The translations under genes were made by a program, and so were the position numbers. Source: Sulfobacillus sp. (GTDB taxonomy: Bacteria; Bacillota; Sulfobacillia; Sulfobacillales; Sulfobacillaceae). Taken from it: a stretch of DNA of 64,000 bases. Below are positions 10,059 to 18,715 of this stretch, piece after piece (the stretch's first letter is position 1; each line of letters begins with the position of its first letter). The DNA is taken from positions 7,597 to 71,596 of the forward strand of contig DAIDDL010000022.1 in the NCBI GenBank assembly GCA_027309085.1. Direction: 5' to 3'. The notes beneath the pieces were generated by a model. The model was not told where the DNA came from. It saw only the letters and a program-made list of their open reading frames with translations, and made no database searches.

Positions 10059-10709
10059 ATGTTTGGCCATTATTTACGCGTGCAGGAAGCGGCTTTGCTG
10101 CTGGGAGTTTCTCCCGCCACCGTCCGCTGGTACTCAAAGCAATACGGTTTGCAGGCCTACCGAATTGGTCAGGGGCAGATTCAGCACCGGCGTTTTAAAT
10201 ACGGCGATGTGCAGCGTCTAGCTCTCAAATTAGGGAAAGCCTTGCCTCCTGAACCGTTATGGGATGCCACGGGACCTTTGTCTCCCGCCGATGCGGCCAA
10301 ATATTTAGGGCTGTCTCTAAAGTTTCTGGTAGATGGGCACTATCTCACCCCTGGACAAAAGCTGAGCCAAGACGAACTGCTGAGGGTGGAAAGAGCGGTC
10401 TACCGTCCCGATTCTGAGGAGACCACTCACACCACAAATACTGAGGGGGAACCTATGATGATGAACAACAACGCCGGATGCTGCCAAGGACATCACGGTA
10501 TGAACCAGGGGATGGGACAAGGAATGCGAATGCGCGGGGGCAAGATGCACCGGGGCGGGATGATGCAGAACCCGTTTTATGACCCTGAAGATTTGCTGAG
10601 CCTGAAAAGCATGAAACGCCATCTCGAAGCGCAGCAAGCCGATATCGCCGACCGGATCGGCGAGATTGACAAACTTATTGCCAGCCACCCGGATTCTGAC
10701 AAACAATAA
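10059..10709 (+). CDS. HTH DNA-binding protein with Met/His/Cys-rich DUF5320-like tail
   Basis: Residues 1-60 are a MerR/HTH_17-like helix-turn-helix (LRVQEAALLLGVSPATVRWY), and 70-110 look like a second HTH (SPADAAKYLGLSLKFL). From residue 133 the protein changes character: a short segment rich in Met, His, Gly and Cys (GCCQGHHGMNQGMGQGM) and then a C-terminal coiled coil starting at LKSMKRHL. This tail resembles DUF5320 proteins, small Met/Gly-rich proteins often near metal-cofactor genes. I infer a metal- or redox-responsive regulator. The ribosome site GAGGTGAG lies just before ATG 10059. An internal start at 10455 may give the tail separately. Confidence 0.75.
   Translation: MFGHYLRVQEAALLLGVSPATVRWYSKQYGLQAYRIGQGQIQHRRFKYGDVQRLALKLGKALPPEPLWDATGPLSPADAAKYLGLSLKFLVDGHYLTPGQKLSQDELLRVERAVYRPDSEETTHTTNTEGEPMMMNNNAGCCQGHHGMNQGMGQGMRMRGGKMHRGGMMQNPFYDPEDLLSLKSMKRHLEAQQADIADRIGEIDKLIASHPDSDKQ
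10455..10709 (+). CDS. Possible internal-start product: DUF5320-like tail alone (84 aa)
   Basis: The in-frame codons ATGATGATG at 10455 follow GAGGGGGA (10443-10450) with a 4-base gap, a strong ribosome site inside a gene. Translation from here would give only the Met/His/Cys-rich segment and coiled coil, which is the size and layout of stand-alone DUF5320 proteins. This is inferred from sequence only; the codons may simply encode part of the larger protein. Confidence 0.4.
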   Translation: MMMNNNAGCCQGHHGMNQGMGQGMRMRGGKMHRGGMMQNPFYDPEDLLSLKSMKRHLEAQQADIADRIGEIDKLIASHPDSDKQ

Positions 10710-10715
10710 CATTGC

Positions 10716-10742
10716 AGGGCTGAATACTTCAGCCCTTTTTTT
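10716..10742 (+). terminator. Rho-independent terminator of the HTH gene
   Basis: AGGGCTGAA, loop TAC, TTCAGCCCT followed by seven T. It begins seven bases after the stop codon. Confidence 0.9.
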
Positions 10743-11072
10743 CGCTTGTCCAGTTTTCCTGCCGTGATTCCCGCTCCCCGTCCACCACCCATTCCTGCGT
10801 CCCCAGATACGTCAGGTGCTTCTCACGATTTTCCGAAGAATTACCTCCTATTCGGAGCGCTGTCGCACCCAGTTTTACTCTATGTTCTCCAATGGAAGGG
10901 TCGTCCCTGACTTGTCTGGGGGATGGATGTACTCATTTATGATACAATGCGGGCATGAACCATAAAGAGCTTCTCACCATGGGGACCGGTGCCCATTATG
11001 CAGGGGGAGCCCTCAGGGCTGCCGTCAGAAATCGGCACAAGGATCTATCAAGCAAAAGAGGGGGCTGTTTTC
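10743..11072. other. Intergenic region and leader of the HAD gene
   Basis: No gene is supported. An extended -10 box, TGATACAAT, lies at 10940-10948, so a leader of about 115 bases would precede the HAD gene. Several small stems can be drawn (for example AGCCC/GGGCT near 11010 and GCCG/CGGC near 11022-11037), but I match it to no known riboswitch. A 53-codon frame from ATG 10955 has no ribosome site. Confidence 0.35.
10940..10948 (+). promoter_or_regulatory. Extended -10 promoter element
   Basis: TGATACAAT fits TGnTATAAT with one change. No good -35 hexamer at the right distance, as is common for extended -10 promoters. Confidence 0.45.
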
Positions 11073-11531
11073 ATGGCCATTACCGTCGACATTCCAGGAA
11101 TCGGCAGCGCAACCTATGAACACGTGGTGTTCGATCTGAACGGCACGCTCGCCACGGACGGACATATCAGCGAAACGCTGACCATTGCCCTGCAGGAACT
11201 GACACACTATATGGCTGTGCACATTCTTACGGCGGGCACCCATGGCGGCGTCGACATTATCGCGGGCATCACCGGCATCACCCCGGTCATCGTGAAGACC
11301 GGCGAGGACAAAGAGCGCTACGTCAGGCACCTGTCCAAGGTCATCGCTGTGGGCAACGGGGCCATTGATACCTATATGCTCAACGCCGCCGACCTGTCCA
11401 TTTGCGTGATTGGTGAAGAAGGCGCCTATACGAAGACCCTGATGTCTTCAGACATTGTGGTGCAGAGCGGGCAGGATGCCGTCAATTTGCTGCTCAAGCC
11501 CAAGCGCCTGACGGCCACCCTCCGGCTTTAG
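11073..11531 (+). CDS. Soluble P-type-ATPase-like HAD phosphatase
   Basis: Residues 20-30 hold HAD motif I as FDLNGTLATDG, followed by a threonine motif II (ILTAGTHGG), and a C-terminal AVGNGAIDTYML motif with the metal-binding Asp. This is the small HAD family that aligns with the P-domain of P-type ATPases but lacks membrane helices; substrates are unknown. About 152 residues is the family length. An upstream in-frame ATG at 10989 would add 28 unlike residues; ATG 11073 starts the conserved MAITVDIPGIG and follows GAGGGGG. The stop overlaps the convergent neighbour's stop by four bases. Confidence 0.8.
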   Translation: MAITVDIPGIGSATYEHVVFDLNGTLATDGHISETLTIALQELTHYMAVHILTAGTHGGVDIIAGITGITPVIVKTGEDKERYVRHLSKVIAVGNGAIDTYMLNAADLSICVIGEEGAYTKTLMSSDIVVQSGQDAVNLLLKPKRLTATLRL

Positions 11532-12025
11532 GCGCCGATCATCTGCGGCCAGTTGTGGCTCAAGTGCCGGGCGACCTCCTCCAGCAGGCGCTGGTCGCCG
11601 GCGCCAAAACGGTTGAACTCCGGGGCATCGGCATCGAGCACGGCGGCGACCCGGGTCCCGTCGAACACGGGCACCACGATCTCTGAGCGCGAGGCCTTGT
11701 CACAGGCAATATGTCCCGGGAATTTCTCCACATCCGGCACCACAATGGATCGTCTTCGCTCCGCGCAAGTCCCCACCACACCTTCCCCAACCCGGATCCG
11801 CGTGCATGCTACCCGTCCCTGGAAAGGCCCCAGAATGCCTTCATCGGCTCCGGGCGCGAAAAGGTAAAATCCCACCCAGTTGACCCGGGGCAGATACTGC
11901 GCCAAAAGCGCTGAAATATTGGCGAGAGTCGCAATCCGGTCTCGCTCGCCCTCTATGACCGCTCGGGCAAACGCCACGACTTCCCCGGGTTCCGCACTGT
12001 CCTCGACAACCTCTTCGAATTCCAT
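11528..12025 (-). CDS. msrC: Free methionine-(R)-sulfoxide reductase (GAF family)
   Basis: A single GAF domain of 165 residues with the fRMsr signature GPFQG...ACTRI...FPGHIACD..SRSEIVVP. The enzyme reduces free Met-R-sulfoxide in the cytoplasm using thioredoxin. Of the three family cysteines, those equal to E. coli Cys84 and Cys118 are present (Cys74, Cys108); the position of Cys94 (GVCG) is Val84, with a Cys three residues later (Cys87). I believe such GVVG variants occur in other Firmicutes, from memory. Whether activity is kept cannot be told from sequence. It stands alone, convergent with the HAD gene and divergent from the XPB operon. Confidence 0.8.
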   Translation of the reverse strand: MEFEEVVEDSAEPGEVVAFARAVIEGERDRIATLANISALLAQYLPRVNWVGFYLFAPGADEGILGPFQGRVACTRIRVGEGVVGTCAERRRSIVVPDVEKFPGHIACDKASRSEIVVPVFDGTRVAAVLDADAPEFNRFGAGDQRLLEEVARHLSHNWPQMIGA

Positions 12026-12188
12026 CTTGGCCTCTTCCCCCTTCGTCGCTGCGTGCCATCATTCTACCACAGGGCAGGTCCGGCACAGCCGCTCCAGCCT
12101 ATCCCCAAGACCGTTGCGAAAACATGGCCAAGCGGTGGGGAATTTTGTACAATAGACCTATATATTGTCTCACTTAGGGAGGCTTTCG

Positions 12189-13913
12189 GTGGAACGTCTA
12201 CCACTCATTGTTCAGTCTGACCGCACGTTGCTTCTGGAAGTGGACAATCCCTTGTTCGAAGAAGCGCGCGACAGTCTCGTCGGGTTTGCCGAACTCGTCA
12301 AGAGTCCCGAGCATGTCCATACCTACCGCATCAGCTCCCTGTCTTTATGGAACGCCGTCGCCTCAGGGATGACACCCGAACAGATGATTGCGCGCCTCAC
12401 CCGGTACTCCCAGTATCAGGTGCCGCAAGAGGTCATCACCTTTATCGAAGACCAGGGCCGGCGCTACGGCAAGCTGCGGCTGGAGAAGGCCCCCGACGGC
12501 CACGGCCTGTGGCTGACGGGCGAAGATCCCGTCCTGCTGACGCAGATAGCGCACCAGAAGCCGGTGCAGCCCTACCTCGGCGAAGCGCTGCACCCCGGCT
12601 TCCGGATCGATCCCGCCCACCGCGGCCTGTTGAAGCAAGCCCTGGCTAAAATCGGCTGGCCAGCCGATGACCGCGCTGGTTATACCCCGGGTCTGCCCCT
12701 GGCGCTGTCCATGCGCGAATACGAGCCGGACGGAAGCCCTTTCTTCCTGCGCGCCTACCAAAATGATGCCGTGCGCTCGTTCTGGGGCGACGGGGCGGTG
12801 GACCGGGGCAGCGGGGTGATTGTGCTGCCCTGTGGCGCGGGGAAAACCATGGTGGGAATCGGCGTGATTGACAAGGCCCAGGCCCACACCCTGATTCTCA
12901 CCACGTCCGTGGCGTCACTGCACCAGTGGCGCCACGAGCTGCTGCGCAAGACAACCCTGCGGCCAGAAGATATTGGCGAGTATACTGCCCGCGTCAAGTC
13001 GGTGAGGCCTGTGACGCTGACGACCTACCAGTTGCTCAGCCACCGCCAGAAAGGGGAATTCGTGCACTTCGGCGTGCTGGACAACCATGACTGGGGACTG
13101 ATTATCTACGACGAGGTGCACCTGCTGCCCGCTCCTGTGTTCCGCCTGACTGCCAGCCTGCAGGCGCGGCGGCGCCTGGGACTGACGGCCACCTTGATCC
13201 GCGAGGACGGCCGCGCCGACGACGTGTTTTCGCTAATCGGTCCCAAGCGCTTTGACATGCCCTGGAAAGAGCTCGAGGCCCAAGGATGGATCGCGGAAGC
13301 ATCCTGCCGGGAGATCCGGGTCCGCCTGCCAGAGACCTGGCGCGAGATTTACGCGACCGCGGAAGACCAGGACCGCGCCCGCATTGCGGCCTCCAATCCT
13401 GCCAAAGTGGGCACGCTCCACGCGCTGCTCGATGAACATCCTGACGACCACATTCTGATTATCGGGCAGTATCTCGACCAGCTTGAATACATCCGCCAGG
13501 AGATCGGGGCTCCTTTGATTACCGGGCAGACGCCCACGGCTGTGCGGGAAGATCTTTACCAGAAATTCCGCACAGGCGAGGTGCCTGTCCTCATCGTGTC
13601 CAAGGTCGCCAACTTTTCCATCGACTTGCCCGACGCCAATGTCGCTATCCAGGTCTCCGGGGCCTTTGGTTCCCGGCAGGAGGAAGCGCAGCGGCTGGGG
13701 CGGATATTGCGGCCCAAATCCGACGGGGGCCCCGCGACTTTTTACAGCTTGGTCTCGGAGGACACGAAGGAGCAGGACTTTGCCCAGAAGCGCCAGCTGT
13801 TCTTGTGTGAACAGGGCTACCGCTATGAAATCGCGCACGCGGACGATACGGGAGCGCCCTCGGAGTCATCACCGGCGCCCGTGATTCCCTTTCCGGGAGG
13901 CCATGGCGGATGA
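12189..13913 (+). CDS. XPB-type DNA helicase
   Basis: An SF2 helicase close to eukaryotic/archaeal XPB (Rad25) and mycobacterial XPB, about 574 residues. Visible motifs: Walker A CGAGKT at about residue 215, DEVH at about 308, TAT with the XPB RED-type stretch LIREDGRADD at about 335, and motif VI QRLGRILR at about 500. The N-terminal damage-recognition-like region precedes Walker A. A TTG at 12165 is in frame, but GTG 12189 sits six bases after AGGGAGG and is preferred. The ATGA overlap with the next gene shows translational coupling. Likely role: DNA unwinding in repair, inferred from the family. Confidence 0.88.
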   Translation: MERLPLIVQSDRTLLLEVDNPLFEEARDSLVGFAELVKSPEHVHTYRISSLSLWNAVASGMTPEQMIARLTRYSQYQVPQEVITFIEDQGRRYGKLRLEKAPDGHGLWLTGEDPVLLTQIAHQKPVQPYLGEALHPGFRIDPAHRGLLKQALAKIGWPADDRAGYTPGLPLALSMREYEPDGSPFFLRAYQNDAVRSFWGDGAVDRGSGVIVLPCGAGKTMVGIGVIDKAQAHTLILTTSVASLHQWRHELLRKTTLRPEDIGEYTARVKSVRPVTLTTYQLLSHRQKGEFVHFGVLDNHDWGLIIYDEVHLLPAPVFRLTASLQARRRLGLTATLIREDGRADDVFSLIGPKRFDMPWKELEAQGWIAEASCREIRVRLPETWREIYATAEDQDRARIAASNPAKVGTLHALLDEHPDDHILIIGQYLDQLEYIRQEIGAPLITGQTPTAVREDLYQKFRTGEVPVLIVSKVANFSIDLPDANVAIQVSGAFGSRQEEAQRLGRILRPKSDGGPATFYSLVSEDTKEQDFAQKRQLFLCEQGYRYEIAHADDTGAPSESSPAPVIPFPGGHGG

Positions 13914-15580
13914 GCACCTTCTCTCTGTCTTCGATTATTGACCGCCTCGACCCGCAGATTCTGCTCCAGCTTTCTGCGGGCGGGCAAAAGAGCCGCGGGG
14001 AGATTTACCAAAACCTTGTCGACCCGCCACGTGTTCAGCAGGCGGCTGATTCCCTCACCGCGCGCGAACGCCAGTCTCTGCTCCTGTTTCTCAAAGAAGA
14101 GCGGCCGGCCCGCCAGCAAATGAGCCGACTGCCACAAGGCGACACTCTCATGAAAAAACTTGGAGAAGCGTACATCGTGTTTACCCTGCGCGACGCCTTC
14201 AACCGCCAGATGATTCCTCTGGACTACTACCCTGCGCTGCTCGACCTGCTGGTCCACCCCCAGCCTCAGCTGGCCGGACCCGACAGGACGGAGCGGCGCC
14301 AGCCTTCCAATGGATTTGAAGCGATTTTGCCGCTCTATCACCTGCTCAGCGAGGCCCGCCGGGAGCCCTTGCCGCAAACCAATTCCGGACAAATTTACCG
14401 GCGCACCATCGGCAAACTGCGCAAGACGCTGCCGGCTTCCGTCTCAGCCGAAAAGATCGACAGCGCGGTGAATCTAGGCTACTATTACCGGCTGTTGGCG
14501 CTGTCCGCCGACGGCTCCCTGGTGACCACCATGGAAGCTGAGAGCTTTTTCTCCCATGCCATGCCAGAAATTCTCAGCCGCGTGCTGCAGTGGTCTCTCG
14601 AGCGCGCCCCCTTGTTCCTGGTCTTCATCGTCTCCCTGGCCGCCCTTCTGGAGCCCGGTGAATGGCTCGACACCGCGGCGGTTCTAAAATGGGGCAAAGA
14701 GCTGAAATTGCCGGGAGCCTACGATTCGTACACCTTATCCTATTCTCTGGAAGGGCTGAGCGCGGCTGGGATCTGGGAAACCCGCGGACAGTCCTCCGGG
14801 CGCCTCACTGACCCCTACTATTACGGGTGGACACGCCGCCAGCTCGTGCCGCAGTCCGCCCAGGCTGTGCTCATCGAGCCCACCGGTGATGTTCTGGCCC
14901 CGCCTCATACCCTGCTGTCCACATTGTGGGATCTGGACGCGATGGCGAAACTGGTCAAATATGACCAGATGACCGTGTATCATATTGACCGTTCCTCCAT
15001 TGCCCAAGCTGTTCTGGGCCAGTGGGACGCGGACACTTGCCTGGCTGCTTTGGACCAGATGTCGCGTGTTCCCGTTCCCAGCAATCTGCGCCAAAATATC
15101 GAGGACTGGTTTAAGCAGCTCACCCGCCACCGCATGCTGCGCGCCACCATCTTGCACAGCGCCGACGCCAGAGATTCGGCGGAGGCCGAGAAAATTCTGC
15201 ACGAGCACATCCGGGCCAGGCTCTCGCCCACAGACCTTATTGTGTCGCATGAGAACCCCAAGCAGCTGTTCAAAGTGATGGAGCACTACGGCGTTCCCGT
15301 TATCCCCCGGATTGAGGACTATGATGACGGCGAGTGGGACGGACCGTCTCAGAAATCGCCTTGGGACGAGGTCGCCCCACCCTTGCGGCGCGGTCTGGCC
15401 GGCGCTGTCAGCCTCGGGAGCCGGATTGCCGTCCGCACCCGCGCCCCCGGAGCCAAGACCGCCACCGTCCGCCTTCTGCCGCTGCGGCTCGACCAGGGCA
15501 CTCTCGATGGCGTGTCCGACCAAGGAGAAGCGGTCTCCCTGCCACTGCATGACATTCAGGACTTTGAGGTGGAGCGGTAA
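13910..15580 (+). CDS. XPB-partner protein with Helicase_C_3 (XPB/Ssl2 N-terminal-like) domain
   Basis: A 556-residue protein without Walker motifs. Residues around 315-420 (beginning VLIEPTGDVLAPP and including VPVPSNLRQNIEDW) match the pattern of the Helicase_C_3 family, known from the gene next to mycobacterial XPB (Rv0862c). The ATG overlaps the XPB stop as ATGA, so the two are co-translated. It may form a complex with XPB; its biochemical role is unknown to me. Confidence 0.7.
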   Translation: MSTFSLSSIIDRLDPQILLQLSAGGQKSRGEIYQNLVDPPRVQQAADSLTARERQSLLLFLKEERPARQQMSRLPQGDTLMKKLGEAYIVFTLRDAFNRQMIPLDYYPALLDLLVHPQPQLAGPDRTERRQPSNGFEAILPLYHLLSEARREPLPQTNSGQIYRRTIGKLRKTLPASVSAEKIDSAVNLGYYYRLLALSADGSLVTTMEAESFFSHAMPEILSRVLQWSLERAPLFLVFIVSLAALLEPGEWLDTAAVLKWGKELKLPGAYDSYTLSYSLEGLSAAGIWETRGQSSGRLTDPYYYGWTRRQLVPQSAQAVLIEPTGDVLAPPHTLLSTLWDLDAMAKLVKYDQMTVYHIDRSSIAQAVLGQWDADTCLAALDQMSRVPVPSNLRQNIEDWFKQLTRHRMLRATILHSADARDSAEAEKILHEHIRARLSPTDLIVSHENPKQLFKVMEHYGVPVIPRIEDYDDGEWDGPSQKSPWDEVAPPLRRGLAGAVSLGSRIAVRTRAPGAKTATVRLLPLRLDQGTLDGVSDQGEAVSLPLHDIQDFEVER

Positions 15581-16596
15581 TGGCGCTCGGGCGAAAGCGC
15601 CGGGTCCGTCCCCGATTCTTCCTTTTCGCCACCGTCGTGGCGGGTCTGGCTGTCTGGGCGCTCTGGCCGCGCCCTCATCCCCCCGCGGCCCCGTCCCCCA
15701 AGGCTATAGCCGCCCACCCCACCCTTAGCGTGCTGCAAACGACAAGCCGGGGCCGCACCATTTCTGTCCTCCCCGAGCCGATTTCAGGATTTTCCCAGGG
15801 CACCCAGGGCGCCGTTTTGGAAATAGCTGGCGGCACCAGCCGCCAGGGGCCGAGCGCGCTGTCCGCCGCCATTACCTCCCAAGGTCTGGTACAAGGGCCC
15901 TCGGGTCGGTTCCTGCCGGGAGGGGTGATTGTATTCGACCAGGGGCAGTGGATTTTTGCTGGGGGGATGAACCACAACCAGGCGGTGAATGCGAGCGTCA
16001 GTCTTAGCAGCGGACAGGCTGCGCCCCCTATTCTGCCTGAGCCACTGGCCTACGCCGGTGTGGCGGTCCTGCCTGCAACCGGGGCCACCTTCCTTGTCGG
16101 CGGCATGACTCCCCAGGGCGCATCGGACACCATCTGGCTTCTTCAGGACGGATCTTTCAGATCATGGGCGCACTTGCCGAAGCCGGTGGCGGGAGCTGCC
16201 AGCGCAGCGGGCGGGCAGCTGTTGGTGGTGGCGGGGGGCACCGTGAACAGCGGGCAGGCCAATCCGTCCATCTGGATCTTCCAGGCCCGCACCCACCGCC
16301 TGCTCGACACCCTCACCCTGCCTTTCGGCATTGAGGGCGCCAGCCTCCTCTATTGGCATGGAGTGTTCTGGCTGCTGGGCGGCCAGTCCGGGACCCGGGT
16401 GCTCAACACAATCTGGCAGATTCGCGGACACAGCCTGTACCGCGCATCCTCCACCCTGCCCGAGCCCCTGAGCCATTTCGGCGCCGCCGTCATGGGGCAC
16501 AGCGTGTGGATTGTGGGCGGCGAGGGTGTCCACGGCCCTACGGGCCGTGTCCAGGAACTGACGCTGGCAGATGCCCGCCGGTCCCTCCCTAAGTAA
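15580..16596 (+). CDS. Membrane-anchored kelch-like beta-propeller protein
   Basis: One N-terminal membrane helix (FFLFATVVAGLAVWALW, about 13-29) after a basic stretch, so the rest should lie outside the cell. The remainder, about 290 residues, shows five or six kelch-type repeats ending in GG, such as VAVLPATGATFLVGG and AAVMGHSVWIVGG. Such propellers bind partners; no catalytic residues are evident. The start overlaps the previous stop (TAATG), so it is co-expressed with the XPB pair, which is a surprising partner for an exported propeller. Confidence 0.75.
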   Translation: MALGRKRRVRPRFFLFATVVAGLAVWALWPRPHPPAAPSPKAIAAHPTLSVLQTTSRGRTISVLPEPISGFSQGTQGAVLEIAGGTSRQGPSALSAAITSQGLVQGPSGRFLPGGVIVFDQGQWIFAGGMNHNQAVNASVSLSSGQAAPPILPEPLAYAGVAVLPATGATFLVGGMTPQGASDTIWLLQDGSFRSWAHLPKPVAGAASAAGGQLLVVAGGTVNSGQANPSIWIFQARTHRLLDTLTLPFGIEGASLLYWHGVFWLLGGQSGTRVLNTIWQIRGHSLYRASSTLPEPLSHFGAAVMGHSVWIVGGEGVHGPTGRVQELTLADARRSLPK

Positions 16597-16630
16597 CCGC
16601 TGACGTGTGGGAGCCGTCTTGCGCTCTCGG

Positions 16631-17824
16631 TCAGACCGCTTCAATCACACACGCAATGCCCTGCCCGCCCCCAATGCACAAAGACGCCAGTCCAAACTGC
16701 TGGCGCCGGTGCCGGAGTTCCAGCGCCAGCGTCAGCAGCAAGCGCGCCCCTGATGCCCCCACGGGGTGGCCCAGAGCAATCGCGCCGCCATTCACGTTGG
16801 TCTTCTCCCGGTCCAGTTTCAGCTCCTGCTCGACCGCCAGGTACTGGGAGGCAAACGCCTCGTTGATTTCGACGAGGCCCAGATCATCAATGTCCAGCCC
16901 GGCGTTCTCCAGGGCAATCTGGGAGGCCGGGACCGGCCCAATGCCCATAATGCGGGGGTCAACCCCGGCAATGCCGTAGCTCACCATGCGGGCCAACGGT
17001 TTGAGCCCGTGGGCCTGCACAAAGTCGCCGGTTGCCAGCACAACCATCGCGCTGCCGTCGTTGATGCCCGAGGAATTTCCCGCTGTCACCGTGCCGGGGG
17101 TCCTAAACGCGGGACGCAGGTGTGCCAGAGACTGCACAGTCGTGCCGACCCGGATATGCTCATCTTGGGATACCTGCACCGTCTGGCCCCGGCTGGCAAC
17201 GGCCACCGCCACAATTTCTTCCTGAAAGCGTTCCGACTCGCGGGCTAGGGCGGCGCGGTTCTGGCTGAGCGCCGCGAACGCATCCTGCTGCTCGCGGCTG
17301 ATGTGGTACTGGTCCGCCAGATTCTCTGCGGTTGCTCCCATTCCCAGACCGCACCCCATATCGGTGAGCACCTCCAGCAGCCCGTCGGTCAGCTGCGGGG
17401 GACCCGATTTGACCCCAAACCGGCTGTTGCGCAAGTGAAAGGGCGCCTGACTCATATTTTCGGTGCCGCCCGCCAATGCCACGTGCCCTTCTCCCAGCAC
17501 TAGAGACTGGGCTGCGGAAATGGCGGCTTGCAGTCCTGACCCGCACAGGCGGTTGACAGTGAGCGCCGGGGCCGAGACCGGCATTCCGGCATCCAAGGCG
17601 ACGTGGCGGGCGGCATAGGCCGCATCTGGACTGGACGGCACCACATTGCCGACAACAGCCAGATCCATCAAATCCGCCTCCAGTCCCGCGCGCCGGATCG
17701 CTTCCCCTGCAGCCACGCGCCCAAGCTCATGGGCTCCGACATCTTTAAATGCCCCGCCATACGACCCAAAGGGAGTGCGTGCTCCCGCCAGCAGATATAT
17801 TTCGGTCGAACGTGATATGAACAT
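16631..17824 (-). CDS. Acetyl-CoA acetyltransferase (thiolase)
   Basis: A thiolase of 397 residues: nucleophilic Cys in NRLCGSGLQAA (about residue 88), GGAIALGHPVGASGAR with the catalytic His near 348, and the second Cys in LCIGGGQG near 378. The reaction is either condensation of two acetyl-CoA or thiolysis of acetoacetyl- or longer 3-ketoacyl-CoA; specificity is not visible. The frame stays open further upstream, but ATG 17824 follows GGAGGAGT and begins the conserved part. It is divergent from the flavin reductase gene. Confidence 0.92.
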   Translation of the reverse strand: MFISRSTEIYLLAGARTPFGSYGGAFKDVGAHELGRVAAGEAIRRAGLEADLMDLAVVGNVVPSSPDAAYAARHVALDAGMPVSAPALTVNRLCGSGLQAAISAAQSLVLGEGHVALAGGTENMSQAPFHLRNSRFGVKSGPPQLTDGLLEVLTDMGCGLGMGATAENLADQYHISREQQDAFAALSQNRAALARESERFQEEIVAVAVASRGQTVQVSQDEHIRVGTTVQSLAHLRPAFRTPGTVTAGNSSGINDGSAMVVLATGDFVQAHGLKPLARMVSYGIAGVDPRIMGIGPVPASQIALENAGLDIDDLGLVEINEAFASQYLAVEQELKLDREKTNVNGGAIALGHPVGASGARLLLTLALELRHRRQQFGLASLCIGGGQGIACVIEAV

Positions 17825-17919
17825 CCCCGCACTCCTCCCGCCAGGCGCTCGCCACGCCTGGTTTTCTTTTTTCTGAGCCCATGATACCATGGAGTCGTAA
17901 GCTAGAAAGGACAATTCCA

Positions 17920-18402
17920 TTGGACAGCCAACTTTTCCGGAAGACATTGGGGCACTTTGCCACCGGGGTCAGTGTGATTCTGGCCGAATTGCCACCGGTT
18001 CTGCACGCAATGACCGCCAATTCCCTGACATCGGTTTCCCTCGACCCGCCTCTGATTCTGGTCTGTGTCGATCTGAAGGCCCGGATGCACGCCGCCCTGA
18101 CGGTCAGCTCTCCCTTTACCGTCAGCTTTTTGAAAGAGTCCCAGCACTCGCTGAGCAATCTCTTCGCCAATCCGGCGCCCGGGCCCGGCCTCTTTGAGAA
18201 TCTGACCCTCACCCCGGCTGCGCACGGCATCCCCTACCTGGCGGATGCGCTGGCCTTTCTGGCATGCCGCGTTGACGCGGTCTACCCAGGCGGCGACCAT
18301 GATTTGGTGGTAGGGCGGGTGGAGGAACTGGAAGTGCTGTCAGAAGACGGACCCCTGCTCTTTTACCAAGGCCAATACCGCAAGATAGGCGGCACCCCCT
18401 GA
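17920..18402 (+). CDS. Flavin reductase-like FMN-binding protein
   Basis: A 160-residue split-barrel flavin reductase family protein: FRKTLGHFATGVSVI at the start, MTANSLTSVSLDPPLILVCVD and a C-terminal GRVEELEVL...PLLFYQG. Members reduce FMN/FAD with NAD(P)H for a partner monooxygenase or act as flavin-dependent oxidoreductases. The preferred start is TTG 17920, eight bases after AGAAAGGA; an in-frame ATG at 17881 overlaps the likely promoter area. No monooxygenase partner is adjacent. Confidence 0.85.
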   Translation: MDSQLFRKTLGHFATGVSVILAELPPVLHAMTANSLTSVSLDPPLILVCVDLKARMHAALTVSSPFTVSFLKESQHSLSNLFANPAPGPGLFENLTLTPAAHGIPYLADALAFLACRVDAVYPGGDHDLVVGRVEELEVLSEDGPLLFYQGQYRKIGGTP

Positions 18403-18442
18403 AGACGGTGCCGCCCGGCTGTTCTGATTTGGCTCCGCCGCC

Positions 18443-18712
18443 TCATGCTGTAGGGGCGGCGGGCAAATCTGCCAAGTCGTCGTCTTGCAGCACAATCCCG
18501 CCCAGAGGCAAGTGCCCCTCATGGCGCGCAATCTGGCGCGCGATGAGCGCATCAATCACCGGACGCAGCAATTTCGGGCGGAAGGCGGTATAGCCCAGCT
18601 TGGCGAGCGCGCTCTTGGGCATGGTGATCCGGCAGTGCAGCAGGTCAACTGACGTATTGGCAATGACCACATCGGGTTTGGAACGGTCCACACTGATTAA
18701 AACGATGTCCAT
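18443..18712 (-). CDS. Small protein of unknown function (89 aa)
   Basis: Not recognised. The sequence is soluble, with a beta-rich N-terminus (DIVLISVDRSKPDVVIANTS) and an acidic C-terminal tail. The ATG lies three bases after the glycosyltransferase stop, with AGGATGAG just upstream, so it is probably the last gene of the operon that starts at the HIT gene. Confidence 0.6.
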   Translation of the reverse strand: MDIVLISVDRSKPDVVIANTSVDLLHCRITMPKSALAKLGYTAFRPKLLRPVIDALIARQIARHEGHLPLGGIVLQDDDLADLPAAPTA

Positions 18713-18715
18713 GTC

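Noticed and set aside
10955-11113. Short frame from ATG 10955 as a leader peptide
   Set aside because: No ribosome site, overlaps the HAD gene, and composition is not protein-like.
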